A DNA stretch of 64,000 nt, taken from an uncultured Agromyces sp. GTDB taxonomy: Bacteria > Actinomycetota > Actinomycetes > Actinomycetales > Microbacteriaceae. Position 1 is the stretch's first letter; every line of letters begins with the position of its first letter. The position numbers and the translations under genes were made by a program. This document shows positions 55,842 to 64,000 of this stretch, in pieces. The notes under the pieces were generated by a model. It did no database searches. It saw nothing but the letters and a program-made list of their open reading frames with translations, and was not told the DNA's origin. The stretch is from positions 62,001 to 126,000 of the forward strand of contig CAJXGN010000005.1 in NCBI GenBank assembly GCA_913053875.1, in the 5' to 3' direction.

Positions 55842-56723
55842 GTGGCGGTGAACGGCGAGCGCGAGCTGGCGACGGCTCGCGGTCCGGTGCGCGTGCGCTT
55901 CGGGTCCGCGACCGACGTCGGCGCGGTCCGCACGGTCAACGAGGACGACCTGTTCGCGCGCCCGCCGGTGTTCCTCGTGGCCGACGGCATGGGCGGCCAC
56001 GCGCGCGGCGACGCCGCGAGCCGGTCCGTCGTCACGACCTTCGCCGCGCACATCGCGGGCGGCGACCCCTCGACGCCCGAGCGCATCCTCGACGCGATCC
56101 ACTCCGCGAACCGCGCCGTGCGCGAGCTCACGCCGGGCGACGACGGCACCGCGATGGCGGGGACGACCGTCTCGGGCGTGGCGCTGGTCGACGCGGGTGA
56201 GGGCTCCGGAGTCAACTGGATGGCGTTCAACGTCGGCGACTCGCGGGTCTACAGCTGGAACGGGCGCACGCTCGAGCAGGTCACGGTCGACCACTCCGCC
56301 GTGCAGGAGCTCGTCGACTCCGGGCTGATCCTGCCCGACGAGGCCGAGGCGCACCCCGACCGCAACGTCATCACGCGCGCGATCGGCGCGCACGACACGG
56401 TCGACATCGACGCGTGGCTCATCCCGCTCGCGGCCGCCCAGTCGTACCTGATCTGCAGCGACGGCCTCAGCAAGGAGGTGCCGCACGACGCCATCGCAGA
56501 CGTGCTCGCGACGGCGCCCGATGCGGCCGAGGCGGCGCGCCGCCTGGTCGAGGCGGCCCTCGAGCACGGCGGTCGCGACAACGTCACCGCCCTGATCGTC
56601 GAGTCGGTCGCGGCCGACGTCGACGACGACGACCCCGAGGCCACCCGCGACCGGGTGGACACCTCCGTCGACGAGGACACCACCACGCGTGAGAGGGGGC
56701 GAGATGCATCGCTACCTGCCTGA
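55842..56723 (+). CDS. PP2C-family serine/threonine phosphatase
   Basis: 293 aa. Metal-dependent phosphatase with all PP2C motifs: VNEDDLFARPPVFLVADGMGGHARGDAAS near residues 29-58, AMAGTTVSGVALV near 105, FNVGDSRVYSW near 130, LICSDGLSKEV near 204 and GGRDNVTALIVESV near 245. The acidic C-terminal tail has no membrane helix, so it is cytosolic. It should reverse the kinase encoded two genes on. GTG start; the 3' end overlaps the next gene by 20 bases. Likely first gene of the signalling operon. Confidence 0.94.
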   Translation: MAVNGERELATARGPVRVRFGSATDVGAVRTVNEDDLFARPPVFLVADGMGGHARGDAASRSVVTTFAAHIAGGDPSTPERILDAIHSANRAVRELTPGDDGTAMAGTTVSGVALVDAGEGSGVNWMAFNVGDSRVYSWNGRTLEQVTVDHSAVQELVDSGLILPDEAEAHPDRNVITRAIGAHDTVDIDAWLIPLAAAQSYLICSDGLSKEVPHDAIADVLATAPDAAEAARRLVEAALEHGGRDNVTALIVESVAADVDDDDPEATRDRVDTSVDEDTTTRERGRDASLPA

Positions 56724-58104
56724 TGCGGGCGACTGGCTCGTGGATGTCGGCGAACGGCGCGTGCTCGCGGTGCGCGGCGAGCGCGCGCGAGCGCTGCTGC
56801 TCGGCGGGGCCGATCGCCGGGACGACGCGGGCGACACGCTCGAGGCGCTCACCGCGCAGGGCCTCGGCGCGACGCCGTCGTTCCTGCTCGTCTCCGCGGA
56901 GCGGGGGGCGGATGCCTCGGCCATCCGCGTGATCGCACGCGGCGTGCGCGCCGTGGTCGACGGGCCCGACGGCGAGGTCGCCTGCGACGGCACGGGTGTC
57001 TCGACCTGGGCGGAGGCCGTGGTGCCGCGGGGCACGCGCGTGCGCGCCGCGTTCGCCGGTACGCAGGACGACGTGGGGGAGGCGGGACTCCCGGTGGTCG
57101 CGGGGGTCGTGCCCGCCGCGGCGATCGAGTGGGCTGCGCCCTGGGTTCCGGATGCCGCTGAGACCGACGTCGCGCCCGCCGACGTCTCCGCGGTCGACGC
57201 CCCGGCCGCGTCCGAGCAGACGGCGATCCCGGAGCGCACGGCCATCCCCGAGCGCACGGCGATCCCCGAGCGCACGGCGATCCCCGAGCCCGACCCCGTC
57301 TCCGAGCCGGAGCCGGACCCCGAGTCCGGGCACGGCGAGCCCGCAGCCGACGACGTCGACGCCGCGACCGCGATGCGCCCGGGCGGTGCACGTGCCGCCG
57401 CCCCGGACGCACCGGCCCCGGACGCACCGGCGCCGGACTCACCGGCCCCGGCGGAGCCGGCCCCGCGGCCGTTCCCCGCGCCCGCCGCGATCGGCCTGCC
57501 GTCTGCGGTCGTCCCGTCCAGGGCGCCGGCTCCGACGCCCGACGAGCGCCCGGCGCCCGCCGCGGGCACCATCGAGGTGCCCGCGTTCGTGAGCGGCGAT
57601 CGGCCGCCGCGTCCGGCCCCCGCGCCGCAGCCTGCGGACGCCCCCGACACCGACCACGACGGCCTGACCGTGCTCGGCGACGACCTCCGGGCCGCGCGCC
57701 GTGCCGCGGGAGAACGCGCGCCGGGCGAGGCGGCGGCTCCCGCGGCCGACGCGCCGCGCGGGCCCGCGTTCGCGCTGCGTCTGGCCGACGGCACCACCGA
57801 GGAGATCGACGTCGACCTGCTGGTCGGTCGCGCTCCGGCGGTCGATCGCTTCGCCGGGCCGCGCGTGCCCCGACCGGTGCAGGTCGGCCGCGGCGACCCC
57901 GACATCTCGCGCAGCCACTTCCGCGTCGCGGTCGAGGGCGGCACGGTCGTCGTCACCGACCTCGACTCGCGCAACGGCACCGTCGTCACGCTGCCCGGGC
58001 GCGCCCCGCAGCGCCTCCGCGGCGGCGACCCCACCCCCGTGATCCCCGGCACGCTGATCGACCTCGGCGGCGGCCACGAGCTGACCCTGGTCGAGCGGCC
58101 GTGA
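56704..58104 (+). CDS. FHA domain-containing protein with Pro/Ala-rich repeat linker
   Basis: 466 aa. Residues 1-135 are an unassigned domain (WLVDVGERRVLAVRGERARALLLGG...). Residues 140-360 are a disordered Pro/Ala/Asp-rich linker holding four tandem AIPERT-type hexads. The C-terminal 110 residues include a canonical FHA fold: VQVGRGDPDISRSHFRV and TDLDSRNGTVV carry the phosphothreonine-contacting Arg, Ser-Arg-His and Asn. It should dock a phosphorylated partner, most simply the kinase encoded next. GAGAGGGGG precedes the ATG. The stop overlaps the kinase GTG by 4 bases. Confidence 0.88.
   Translation: MHRYLPDAGDWLVDVGERRVLAVRGERARALLLGGADRRDDAGDTLEALTAQGLGATPSFLLVSAERGADASAIRVIARGVRAVVDGPDGEVACDGTGVSTWAEAVVPRGTRVRAAFAGTQDDVGEAGLPVVAGVVPAAAIEWAAPWVPDAAETDVAPADVSAVDAPAASEQTAIPERTAIPERTAIPERTAIPEPDPVSEPEPDPESGHGEPAADDVDAATAMRPGGARAAAPDAPAPDAPAPDSPAPAEPAPRPFPAPAAIGLPSAVVPSRAPAPTPDERPAPAAGTIEVPAFVSGDRPPRPAPAPQPADAPDTDHDGLTVLGDDLRAARRAAGERAPGEAAAPAADAPRGPAFALRLADGTTEEIDVDLLVGRAPAVDRFAGPRVPRPVQVGRGDPDISRSHFRVAVEGGTVVVTDLDSRNGTVVTLPGRAPQRLRGGDPTPVIPGTLIDLGGGHELTLVERP
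57222..57293 (+). repeat. Four tandem 18-bp repeats (AIPERT) inside the FHA gene
   Basis: Near-identical 18-bp units encode AIPERT/AIPEP in a row within the disordered linker. In-frame repeats like this can gain or lose units by slippage and change linker length. Confidence 0.75.
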
Positions 58105-59777
58105 GGCGCGCGCCCGCCGCCGCGCCGGAGCTGCCCGGCCTCACCTTCACTCGCGTGCTCGGGTCGGGGGGCTTCGCCGACGTGTACCTCTACGAGCAGC
58201 AGCTGCCGCGCCGCCAGGTCGCGGTGAAGGTGCTGCACACCGAGACGCTCGACGACGAGGTGCGCGCGAGCTTCGTGGCCGAGGCGAACGTGATGGCGCA
58301 GCTGTCGTCGCACCCGTACATCGTCGCGATCCACCACGCCGACGTCGCCCCCGACGGGCGGCCGTACTTCGTCATGGAGTACTGCGCCGGCCCGAGCCTC
58401 GCGGAGCGGTACAAGCGCGAGCGGTTCGCGGTTGACGACGCGCTGCGCACGGGCATCCGCCTCGCCGGCGCCGTCGCGACCGCGCACGCCGCCGGCATCC
58501 TGCACCGCGACATCAAGCCCGCCAACGTGCTCACCAACGACTACGGCTGGCCCGCACTCACCGACTTCGGCATCGCCTCGGCGCTCGACGACGAACTGCC
58601 CGTGCACACGTCGACGAGCGTGCCGGCGACGGGCGACGGCACGTCGGGCAGCCGCTCGGCGGTCGGCATGTCGGTGCCCTGGTCGCCGCCGGAGATGTTC
58701 GAGGACGACCCGCGACCCGACGCCCGCAGCGACGTGTTCTCGCTCGCGGCGACGGTGCACACGCTGCTCGCGGGCCGCACCCCGTTCGAGATCGTCGGGC
58801 GCTCGAACGGCACGCTCGACCTGATCGGGCGCATCGAGCGCGGCGCGATCACCCCCATCGCGCGCGACGACGCGCCGGCCTCGCTCGCGGCGGTGCTCGC
58901 GAAGGGCATGGCCGGTCGACGCTCGCAGCGCTACCAGGGCGTCGTCGAGTTCGCCCGCGCCCTGCAGCGCGTCGAGCTCGAGCTCGGCTACGCGCCGACC
59001 CCGCTCGACGTGCCGAGGCTCGCCGACGCCCCGGCCCCGCCGCAGCCCCGGAGCGACGCCCCGCACGACGATGACGCCACCCGCGCGCGCTCGGTCACTC
59101 CGGTCGTCGCGCAGACGGAGATCGGCGCACCGCCGCGCGCGCCGCAGCCGAGCGATGCCCCTGCTCCGACCCACGTGGACGCGACCCGCATGCGCGAGAT
59201 GCCCGCGGTCGCGGCGCAGACCCGGCGCTTCGCCCCGTCGGCCGACGGTGGCTCCGTCGAGTCCGCGGTCGAGGAGGGCACCGTGCTGCGCGGCGGGGTG
59301 CGCGCGGGCACCGAGGCGCACGATCGCACCACCGACGAGCTCCCGCAGCGCGAGGAGGCGCCGACCCGGCGGCGGTCGGGTGCGGCCGTCTGGATCTCCG
59401 TGGCATCCGTCGCGGTCGTCGGCACCGCCATCGTCGCGGCCGTGCTGCTCGGCGGCGGACTCGGCCCGAATGCCCCCGGCGCGGACGAAACCGGCGGCGA
59501 GTCCGGCAGCGCGGTCGCCGGCATCGCTGTGCCCGCGCCCGAGGTGACCGCCGAGGTCGCGGGCGGCAGCGCGACCTTCACCCTCGTGAACCCCGACGCG
59601 GTCGAGGGCGACCGGTTCCGCTGGGAGCCGGCCGACGGCAGCGGCTCGCCCTCGGTGCTCGACCCCGGCCAGGACGCGGTCGTGGTCGACGCGCCCGCGG
59701 GCACGACGGTCTGCATCGACGTGCAGGTGCAGCGCGGCAGCAAGCTCTCCGACCCGACCCGGGGGTGCACCCCGTGA
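58101..59777 (+). CDS. Membrane-anchored serine/threonine protein kinase
   Basis: 558 aa. Hanks-type kinase domain at residues 12-300: glycine loop LGSGGFADVYL, ATP Lys in VAVKVL, HRDIKPAN catalytic loop near 136 and DFG near 155. The segment from DFG to the substrate loop is long and Ser/Thr-rich (HTSTSVPATGDGTSGS) and ends in PPE rather than APE. A disordered linker follows, then one helix (AAVWISVASVAVVGTAIVAAVLL, about 432-454) and an extracytoplasmic domain of about 100 residues with two cysteines. No PASTA repeats are present. Translation is coupled on both sides (GTGA overlaps). Cell envelope targets are likely by analogy to PknB relatives. Confidence 0.93.
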   Translation: MRRAPAAAPELPGLTFTRVLGSGGFADVYLYEQQLPRRQVAVKVLHTETLDDEVRASFVAEANVMAQLSSHPYIVAIHHADVAPDGRPYFVMEYCAGPSLAERYKRERFAVDDALRTGIRLAGAVATAHAAGILHRDIKPANVLTNDYGWPALTDFGIASALDDELPVHTSTSVPATGDGTSGSRSAVGMSVPWSPPEMFEDDPRPDARSDVFSLAATVHTLLAGRTPFEIVGRSNGTLDLIGRIERGAITPIARDDAPASLAAVLAKGMAGRRSQRYQGVVEFARALQRVELELGYAPTPLDVPRLADAPAPPQPRSDAPHDDDATRARSVTPVVAQTEIGAPPRAPQPSDAPAPTHVDATRMREMPAVAAQTRRFAPSADGGSVESAVEEGTVLRGGVRAGTEAHDRTTDELPQREEAPTRRRSGAAVWISVASVAVVGTAIVAAVLLGGGLGPNAPGADETGGESGSAVAGIAVPAPEVTAEVAGGSATFTLVNPDAVEGDRFRWEPADGSGSPSVLDPGQDAVVVDAPAGTTVCIDVQVQRGSKLSDPTRGCTP

Positions 59778-60490
59778 GGCCGCTGCAGGTGGACTTCTGC
59801 GGCGAGCAGTACGTGGTCGAGCCGGGTACCGAGTTCCGCATCGGCCGCGAGGGCGACCTCGTCGTCGACGAGAACCCGTACCTGCACCGCACCTTCCTCA
59901 CCCTGTCGGACGAGTTCGGGCTGTGGTGGCTCGCGAACGTCGGCCACCTGCTCACGGCGACGGTGACGGATGCCACGGGAGCCGTGCAGGCCTGGCTCGC
60001 GCCCGGCGCCCGCATCCCCGTCGTCTTCGAGACGCTGCACGTGATGTTCAGCGCGGGCTCGACGACCTACGACCTCACGATCGAGGCCGGGGGCGACTTC
60101 TTCCGCACGTCGGTCTCCGCGCAGTCGGAGGTGGGCGGCACGACGGTGCTGCCGGTCACGCTCACGACGAGCCAGCGGCAGCTGATCGTGGCGCTCAGCG
60201 AGGGCGTGCTCACCCAGCAGGTGCCGGGCCGGGGCGAGGTGCCGTCGTCGGCCGACGCGGCGGCACGGCTCGGCTGGAGCATGACGACCTTCAACCGCAA
60301 GCTCGACAACGTCTGCGACAAGCTCGACCGCATCGGCGTCAGCGGGCTGCGCGGGGGGCGGGGCAAGCTGGCGACCAACCGGCGGGCGCGGCTCGTGGAG
60401 TACGCCGTCGCGACCCGGCTGGTGAGCCGCGACGACCTGCCGCTGCTCGACCAGCAGGCCGAGGTCGCCACGCCTGTGGATGGGGACTGA
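59774..60490 (+). CDS. FHA-like plus helix-turn-helix protein in the kinase operon
   Basis: 238 aa. Residues 1-115 look like an FHA beta-sandwich (VEPGTEFRIGREGDLVVDENPYLHRTFLTLSDEFGLWWLANVG), keeping the GR and the His-Arg of the phosphopeptide loop but not the strict Ser-X-X-His. Residues about 130-210 form a predicted winged helix (TTSQRQLIVALSEGVL, then ADAAARLGWSMTTFNRKLDNVCDKLDRIGV). This would link phospho-recognition to DNA binding in one chain. GTG overlaps the kinase stop (GTGA). No membrane segment. Confidence 0.8.
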   Translation: MRPLQVDFCGEQYVVEPGTEFRIGREGDLVVDENPYLHRTFLTLSDEFGLWWLANVGHLLTATVTDATGAVQAWLAPGARIPVVFETLHVMFSAGSTTYDLTIEAGGDFFRTSVSAQSEVGGTTVLPVTLTTSQRQLIVALSEGVLTQQVPGRGEVPSSADAAARLGWSMTTFNRKLDNVCDKLDRIGVSGLRGGRGKLATNRRARLVEYAVATRLVSRDDLPLLDQQAEVATPVDGD

Positions 60491-60520
60491 TGCCCATCGG
60501 AGCGGACTCCGGGGTCGTGT

Positions 60521-60526
60521 TAGGTT
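60521..60526 (+). promoter_or_regulatory. Candidate -10 box (TAGGTT) for the Ig-repeat surface protein
   Basis: TAGGTT within TTAGGTTTCC, about 89 bases before the ATG at 60615. The 124-base gap could host a separate promoter for the surface protein, possibly the target of the preceding FHA-HTH protein. Confidence 0.4.
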
Positions 60527-60614
60527 TCCAGTCGGCACCGGGGCCGAACGCGTTCGGCGCGTGTGAGCGTCGACGCGCGATGGCACGAACGTGGAGAGGA
60601 CCGAGGGCACGCGC

Positions 60615-63600
60615 ATGACGATCACCTCCTGGCTTCGTGCGCGTCGCAGCACGGCCACCACGGTGATCCTGTCGGTGCTCGCGAGCGGCACGGTCGGCGC
60701 CGCCGTGCTGCATCGCGGCTTCCCGGTCGCCGACGTCGACCTGACGGCCCGCGAGGTGTGGGTCACGAACGGCGAGCAGCTCCTCGCGGGACGCCTGAAC
60801 CGGCAGATCGAGGAGCTCGACGGCGCCGTGAACGCGGCCTCGAACGCCTTCGACGTGCTGCAGGACGGCGACGACGTCTTCCTCCACGACGAGTCGGTGG
60901 GCTCGGTCGAGCGCGTCGATCCCGCGTTCACGACGCTCGGTCAGCGCGTGGACGTGCCGCCCGGGTCGCAGGTCGCGTTCGGCGGCCACACCCTTGCGGT
61001 GCTGTCGCTCGCGGGCGAGCTCTGGGTGACGGATGCCGCCGGCGAACTCGCCCTCTCGACGATCGACGCCGAGCCCGTCGCGATGCTCGGCGAGGGGTCG
61101 CGGCTCGTCGTCTCGCGCGAGGGCACGACCTTCGCGACCTCGCCCGAGCAGCGCGTGCTCGCGCGCGTCGCACAGGGTGACGCCGTCGCGTCGATGACCC
61201 AGCTGCCCGGAATCGGCGACCACGAGCTCACGACGGTCGGCGACGAGCCGATCGTGCTCGACCGCGATGCGAACGCGCTCGTCGTCGACGGCGAGGCGCG
61301 CCCGCTCGACGAGGTCGCGCTGCGCCTCCAGCAGCCCGGCGACGCCGACGACGCCGTGCTGCTCGCGACCGGCACGGGCCTCGTCGAGGTGCCGCTCGAC
61401 GGCGGCGACGCGACGAGCGTCGACGCGGGACTCGACGTGCCCGCGACGACGCCCTCCGAGGCATCCGCCCCCGTTCGCCTCGACGGCTGCGCGCACGGCG
61501 CGTGGGCGATCGCCCAGGCCTACCTGTTCGCCTGCGACGACGCCGTCGAGCGCTACCGCATCGACCAGCCGACCGCGGGGGCGGAGCTCGAGTTCCGGCG
61601 CAACCGCGACGTGATCGCGCTGAACAACCTCTCCAACGGCGACACCTGGCTGGTCGACTCCGACATGCGCCTGGTCGACAACTGGGAGGAGGTCACGCCA
61701 CCCGTCGAGTACGACGACGAGGAGGGCGACGAGAAGAGCTCGACCCAGTCGTTCGAGGACACGCTCGCGGAGCGCACCGACGTGAACCGCCCGCCGACCG
61801 CGCGCGACGACGAGCTGGGCGTGCGGCCCGGCCGCGCCACGATCCTCGAGGTGCTCGAGAACGACACCGACCCCGACGGAGACGTGCTGACGATCGCGGG
61901 CACGAGCGAGATCCCCGAGTCGGCCGGGCGGCTCGAGTTCATCGACGGGTCGCGCGCGCTGCAGTTCACGCCGGCGCCCGGGGCATCCGGCACCCTCTCG
62001 TTCCGGTACACCGTCGACGACGGTCGCCTCGGCGTCGCGGAGGCGCAGGTCGACGTGACCGTGCGCCCGCCGGGGGAGAACCTCCCGCCCGTGCCGCACC
62101 GCGAGGCGGCCGTGAGCGTCGAGCAGGGCAGCTCGATCGCCTACAACGTGCTCGCCGACTGGAACGACCCCGACGGCGACGACCTGTACCTCGTCAACGC
62201 CTCGCCCACGAGCGGCGACTCGGTGCGTTTCGGCCCCGACGGCTACGTCACGTTCGAGCACCGCACGGGCGAGATCGGCCTGAAGGAGGTGCAGTTCGTC
62301 GTCTCCGACGGCGCCGCGACGGCGACCGGCACGCTCACGGTCGACGTCAAGCCCACGGGGAGCCTGAACCCGGTCGGCACCCCCGACCACGCGCAGGTGT
62401 TCGCGGGCGAGCAGGTGCTGCTCGAACCGCTCGCGAACGACCTCAGCCCGTCGGGGGCGCCGCTCTCGCTGCTCGGCATCGCCGAGGTCGAGGGGGCGGA
62501 TGCCACGGCCAACACCGAACTCGGCACCGTCGCGTTCTCGGCCAACGAGGTCGGCAGCCACCTGTTCACCTACGACCTCGCGGCGGGCGACGCGGTGAGC
62601 GTCGGGCTCATCCGCGTCGACGTGCTCGAGCCGCCCGAGGATGCGCTGCCGCCGATCGCGGTGACCGACACCGCGTACCTGCGCGCCGGCGAGCCGACCA
62701 GCGTGCCGCTGCTCGCGAACGACACGTCGCCGAACGGACGGGTGCTCGCGGTGCAGTCGGTCGACCTCGACGACGTGGGCGACCTCGTCACGGTGGAGCT
62801 GCTCGGCAACGCGGTCGCCCGCGTGACGGCGTCCGAGGCGCTCACGGAGCCGCTGCAGTTCGGCTACACGGTCTCCGACGGCGCCGCGACCGCCGAGGCA
62901 TCCGTCGCCGTCGTGCCCGTGCCGCCGCTCGTGAAGCACCAGCCGCCCATCGCGGTGCCCGACAGCGCGACCGTGCGTGCGGGCGACATCGCGACCGTCG
63001 CCGTCACCGCCAACGACGTGCACCCCGACTCCGCGCCCTTCCACGTGGAGGCCGAGCTCGCGGAGGGGCCCGAGGAGGGGCTCGCCTTCGTCACCGGCGA
63101 CACGGTGCGCTTCCAGGCGCCCGACGAGCCCGGCACGTACCGCGTGTCGTACACGATCGCCGACGAGTTCGAGGAGACCGCGACCACCTCCGTGACGTTC
63201 CTCGTCACGCCCTCGGGCGACAACGACGCGCCGTTGCCCGCACCGCTCACGGCACGCACCTTCGCCGGTTCGACCGTCGAGGTCGAGGTGCCCCTCGACG
63301 GCATCGACCCCGACGGCGACTCGGTGACGCTGCGCGGCGTCACCTCGCCGCCGTCGCTCGGCCGCGTCGTCGAGTCGACCAGCACCACATTCACGTACGA
63401 GGCGTTCGGCGGGTCGACGGGCACCGACGCGTTCGAGTACGAGGTCGTCGACACGTCGGGTGCGGTCGCGACGGGCACCGTGCGCATCGGCGTGATCCCG
63501 CGCCCCGAGATCACGCCGCCGCCGAACGCGGTCGACGACGTGGTCGAGCTGCGGCCGGGTCGCACCGGCTCGATCGACGTGCTCGCCAACGACTCCGACC

Positions 63601-64000
63601 CGAGCGGCTACGCGATCCGCGTCGACGAGCAGCTCGCGAACGTCGACATGGCGCTCGAGGCGGAGGTGCGCGCGAACCGGGTGGTCGTCACGGCGCCCGA
63701 GCAGGAGGGCGGCTTCTCGCTGCGCTACGAGATCACCAACGGGCACGGCGGCGCCGACGCGGCGTACGTGCAGGTGAAGGTCACCGAGGACGCCCGCATC
63801 GACCCGCCGTCCGCGGAGGACCAGGTGATCGAGCCCGAGGAGGTGCTCGACGTCGACACCGTCACCGTGCACCCGCTCGACGACGCGCAGAATCCCGGCG
63901 GCCTCGTCGACGACCTCGTCGTCACGCTCGAGGGCCCGAACGCGGGCGCCGGCACGGTGCTGCCGAACGGCGCGATCGAGGTCGCGCCGACCGACGAGCG
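60615..64000 (+). CDS. Giant Ig-like/cadherin-like repeat surface protein (3' partial)
   Basis: At least 1128 residues, open at the window end. The N-terminal helix (TATTVILSVLASGTVGAAVL, residues 13-32) acts as anchor or signal. Residues 40-370 form a beta-rich domain with propeller-like VWVTNGEQL, VFLHDESVGSVERVD and ELWVTDAAGELAL units. From about residue 390 come repeated domains of roughly 90-100 residues opened by ANDxDPxG motifs (LENDTDPDGDVL, WNDPDGDDL, LANDLSPSGAPL, LANDTSPNGRVL, ANDVHPDSAP, IDPDGDSV, LANDSDPSGYAI). This is typical of Ca2+-binding cadherin-like or Big_9 repeats of adhesins. Seven or more repeats are visible. No stop codon before 64000. Confidence 0.9.
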   Translation, partial: MTITSWLRARRSTATTVILSVLASGTVGAAVLHRGFPVADVDLTAREVWVTNGEQLLAGRLNRQIEELDGAVNAASNAFDVLQDGDDVFLHDESVGSVERVDPAFTTLGQRVDVPPGSQVAFGGHTLAVLSLAGELWVTDAAGELALSTIDAEPVAMLGEGSRLVVSREGTTFATSPEQRVLARVAQGDAVASMTQLPGIGDHELTTVGDEPIVLDRDANALVVDGEARPLDEVALRLQQPGDADDAVLLATGTGLVEVPLDGGDATSVDAGLDVPATTPSEASAPVRLDGCAHGAWAIAQAYLFACDDAVERYRIDQPTAGAELEFRRNRDVIALNNLSNGDTWLVDSDMRLVDNWEEVTPPVEYDDEEGDEKSSTQSFEDTLAERTDVNRPPTARDDELGVRPGRATILEVLENDTDPDGDVLTIAGTSEIPESAGRLEFIDGSRALQFTPAPGASGTLSFRYTVDDGRLGVAEAQVDVTVRPPGENLPPVPHREAAVSVEQGSSIAYNVLADWNDPDGDDLYLVNASPTSGDSVRFGPDGYVTFEHRTGEIGLKEVQFVVSDGAATATGTLTVDVKPTGSLNPVGTPDHAQVFAGEQVLLEPLANDLSPSGAPLSLLGIAEVEGADATANTELGTVAFSANEVGSHLFTYDLAAGDAVSVGLIRVDVLEPPEDALPPIAVTDTAYLRAGEPTSVPLLANDTSPNGRVLAVQSVDLDDVGDLVTVELLGNAVARVTASEALTEPLQFGYTVSDGAATAEASVAVVPVPPLVKHQPPIAVPDSATVRAGDIATVAVTANDVHPDSAPFHVEAELAEGPEEGLAFVTGDTVRFQAPDEPGTYRVSYTIADEFEETATTSVTFLVTPSGDNDAPLPAPLTARTFAGSTVEVEVPLDGIDPDGDSVTLRGVTSPPSLGRVVESTSTTFTYEAFGGSTGTDAFEYEVVDTSGAVATGTVRIGVIPRPEITPPPNAVDDVVELRPGRTGSIDVLANDSDPSGYAIRVDEQLANVDMALEAEVRANRVVVTAPEQEGGFSLRYEITNGHGGADAAYVQVKVTEDARIDPPSAEDQVIEPEEVLDVDTVTVHPLDDAQNPGGLVDDLVVTLEGPNAGAGTVLPNGAIEVAPTDE

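Noticed and set aside
60339-63872. 1177-codon minus-strand frame opposite the Ig-repeat protein
   Set aside because: A shadow of the real plus-strand gene, which shows repeated ANDxDPxG motifs and a signal helix; the antisense product is repetitive and has no domain.

Overview
The window is about 70% GC, with GTG/ATG starts, actinobacterial gene orders (ftsE-ftsX-smpB, ilvD-ilvB-ilvN-ilvC) and TANNNT -10 boxes placed directly before start codons. This points to a high-GC actinobacterium, most likely of the family Microbacteriaceae (Agromyces-like). The family assignment is inference from style and synteny, not a database result. Coding density is very high: no gene-free stretch exceeds 300 bases. 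Most of the window is core chromosome with short accessory insertions.

Region by region. 1-8.5 kb: 3' part of ftsE, then ftsX, smpB, a tyrosine phosphatase, a minus-strand glycosyltransferase/GH92 mannosidase pair, tmRNA (ssrA), a YefM/YoeB-type toxin-antitoxin module abutting ssrA, and a lipoprotein. 8.6-14.1 kb: an atypical pyruvate-kinase-like protein, a YkoE-type ECF S component, an LLM-class flavin oxidoreductase, hisN and an APH-fold kinase. 14.2-19 kb: tRNA-Lys, a DEAD-box helicase, the biotin ECF transporter (ecfT/bioN, ecfA/bioM, bioY) and two small hypothetical genes. 19-25 kb: TetR regulator, an MMPL transporter fused to a degenerate ABC-ATPase-like domain, a YhgE/Pip membrane protein, then a 142-bp inverted-repeat element (MITE or IS remnant). 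25-33.4 kb: a sugar-phosphate isomerase-like gene, the fused trehalose synthase/phosphatase otsAB, and ilvD-ilvB-ilvN-ilvC. 33.5-39.7 kb: a small membrane protein, a 1415-residue BTAD/STAND/beta-propeller regulator divergent from a small lipoprotein gene, and two overlapping small membrane-protein genes. 39.8-48.7 kb: serA, a TetR/MFS divergent pair, a DUF6458-type protein, leuB, ilvE, a FAH-family hydrolase and gltX. 48.8-55.8 kb: tRNA-Gln, a coiled-coil membrane-anchored protein, a metallo-beta-lactamase-fold hydrolase, a bifunctional PBP, a diacylglycerol-kinase-like lipid kinase, tRNA-Glu, and terC behind a yybP-ykoY-type (Mn2+) riboswitch. 55.8-64 kb: a tightly coupled signalling operon (PP2C phosphatase, FHA protein, Ser/Thr kinase, FHA-plus-helix-turn-helix protein) leading into a giant Ig-like repeat surface protein that runs off the end.

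How the genes work together. smpB and ssrA supply ribosome rescue. ilvD/B/N/C with leuB and ilvE cover most of branched-chain amino acid synthesis. The biotin ECF trio is a complete transporter. The TetR/MMPL/YhgE operon looks like a self-regulated envelope export system. The kinase/phosphatase/FHA operon looks like a phospho-signalling module tied to the surface protein.

The most unusual items are the MMPL-pseudo-ABC fusion, the membrane-tethered BTAD-STAND-propeller regulator with SARP-like 11-bp-spaced direct repeats in its divergent promoter, the FHA-HTH protein in the kinase operon, the sharp codon-usage break inside the 3' end of ilvD, and the MITE-like element.
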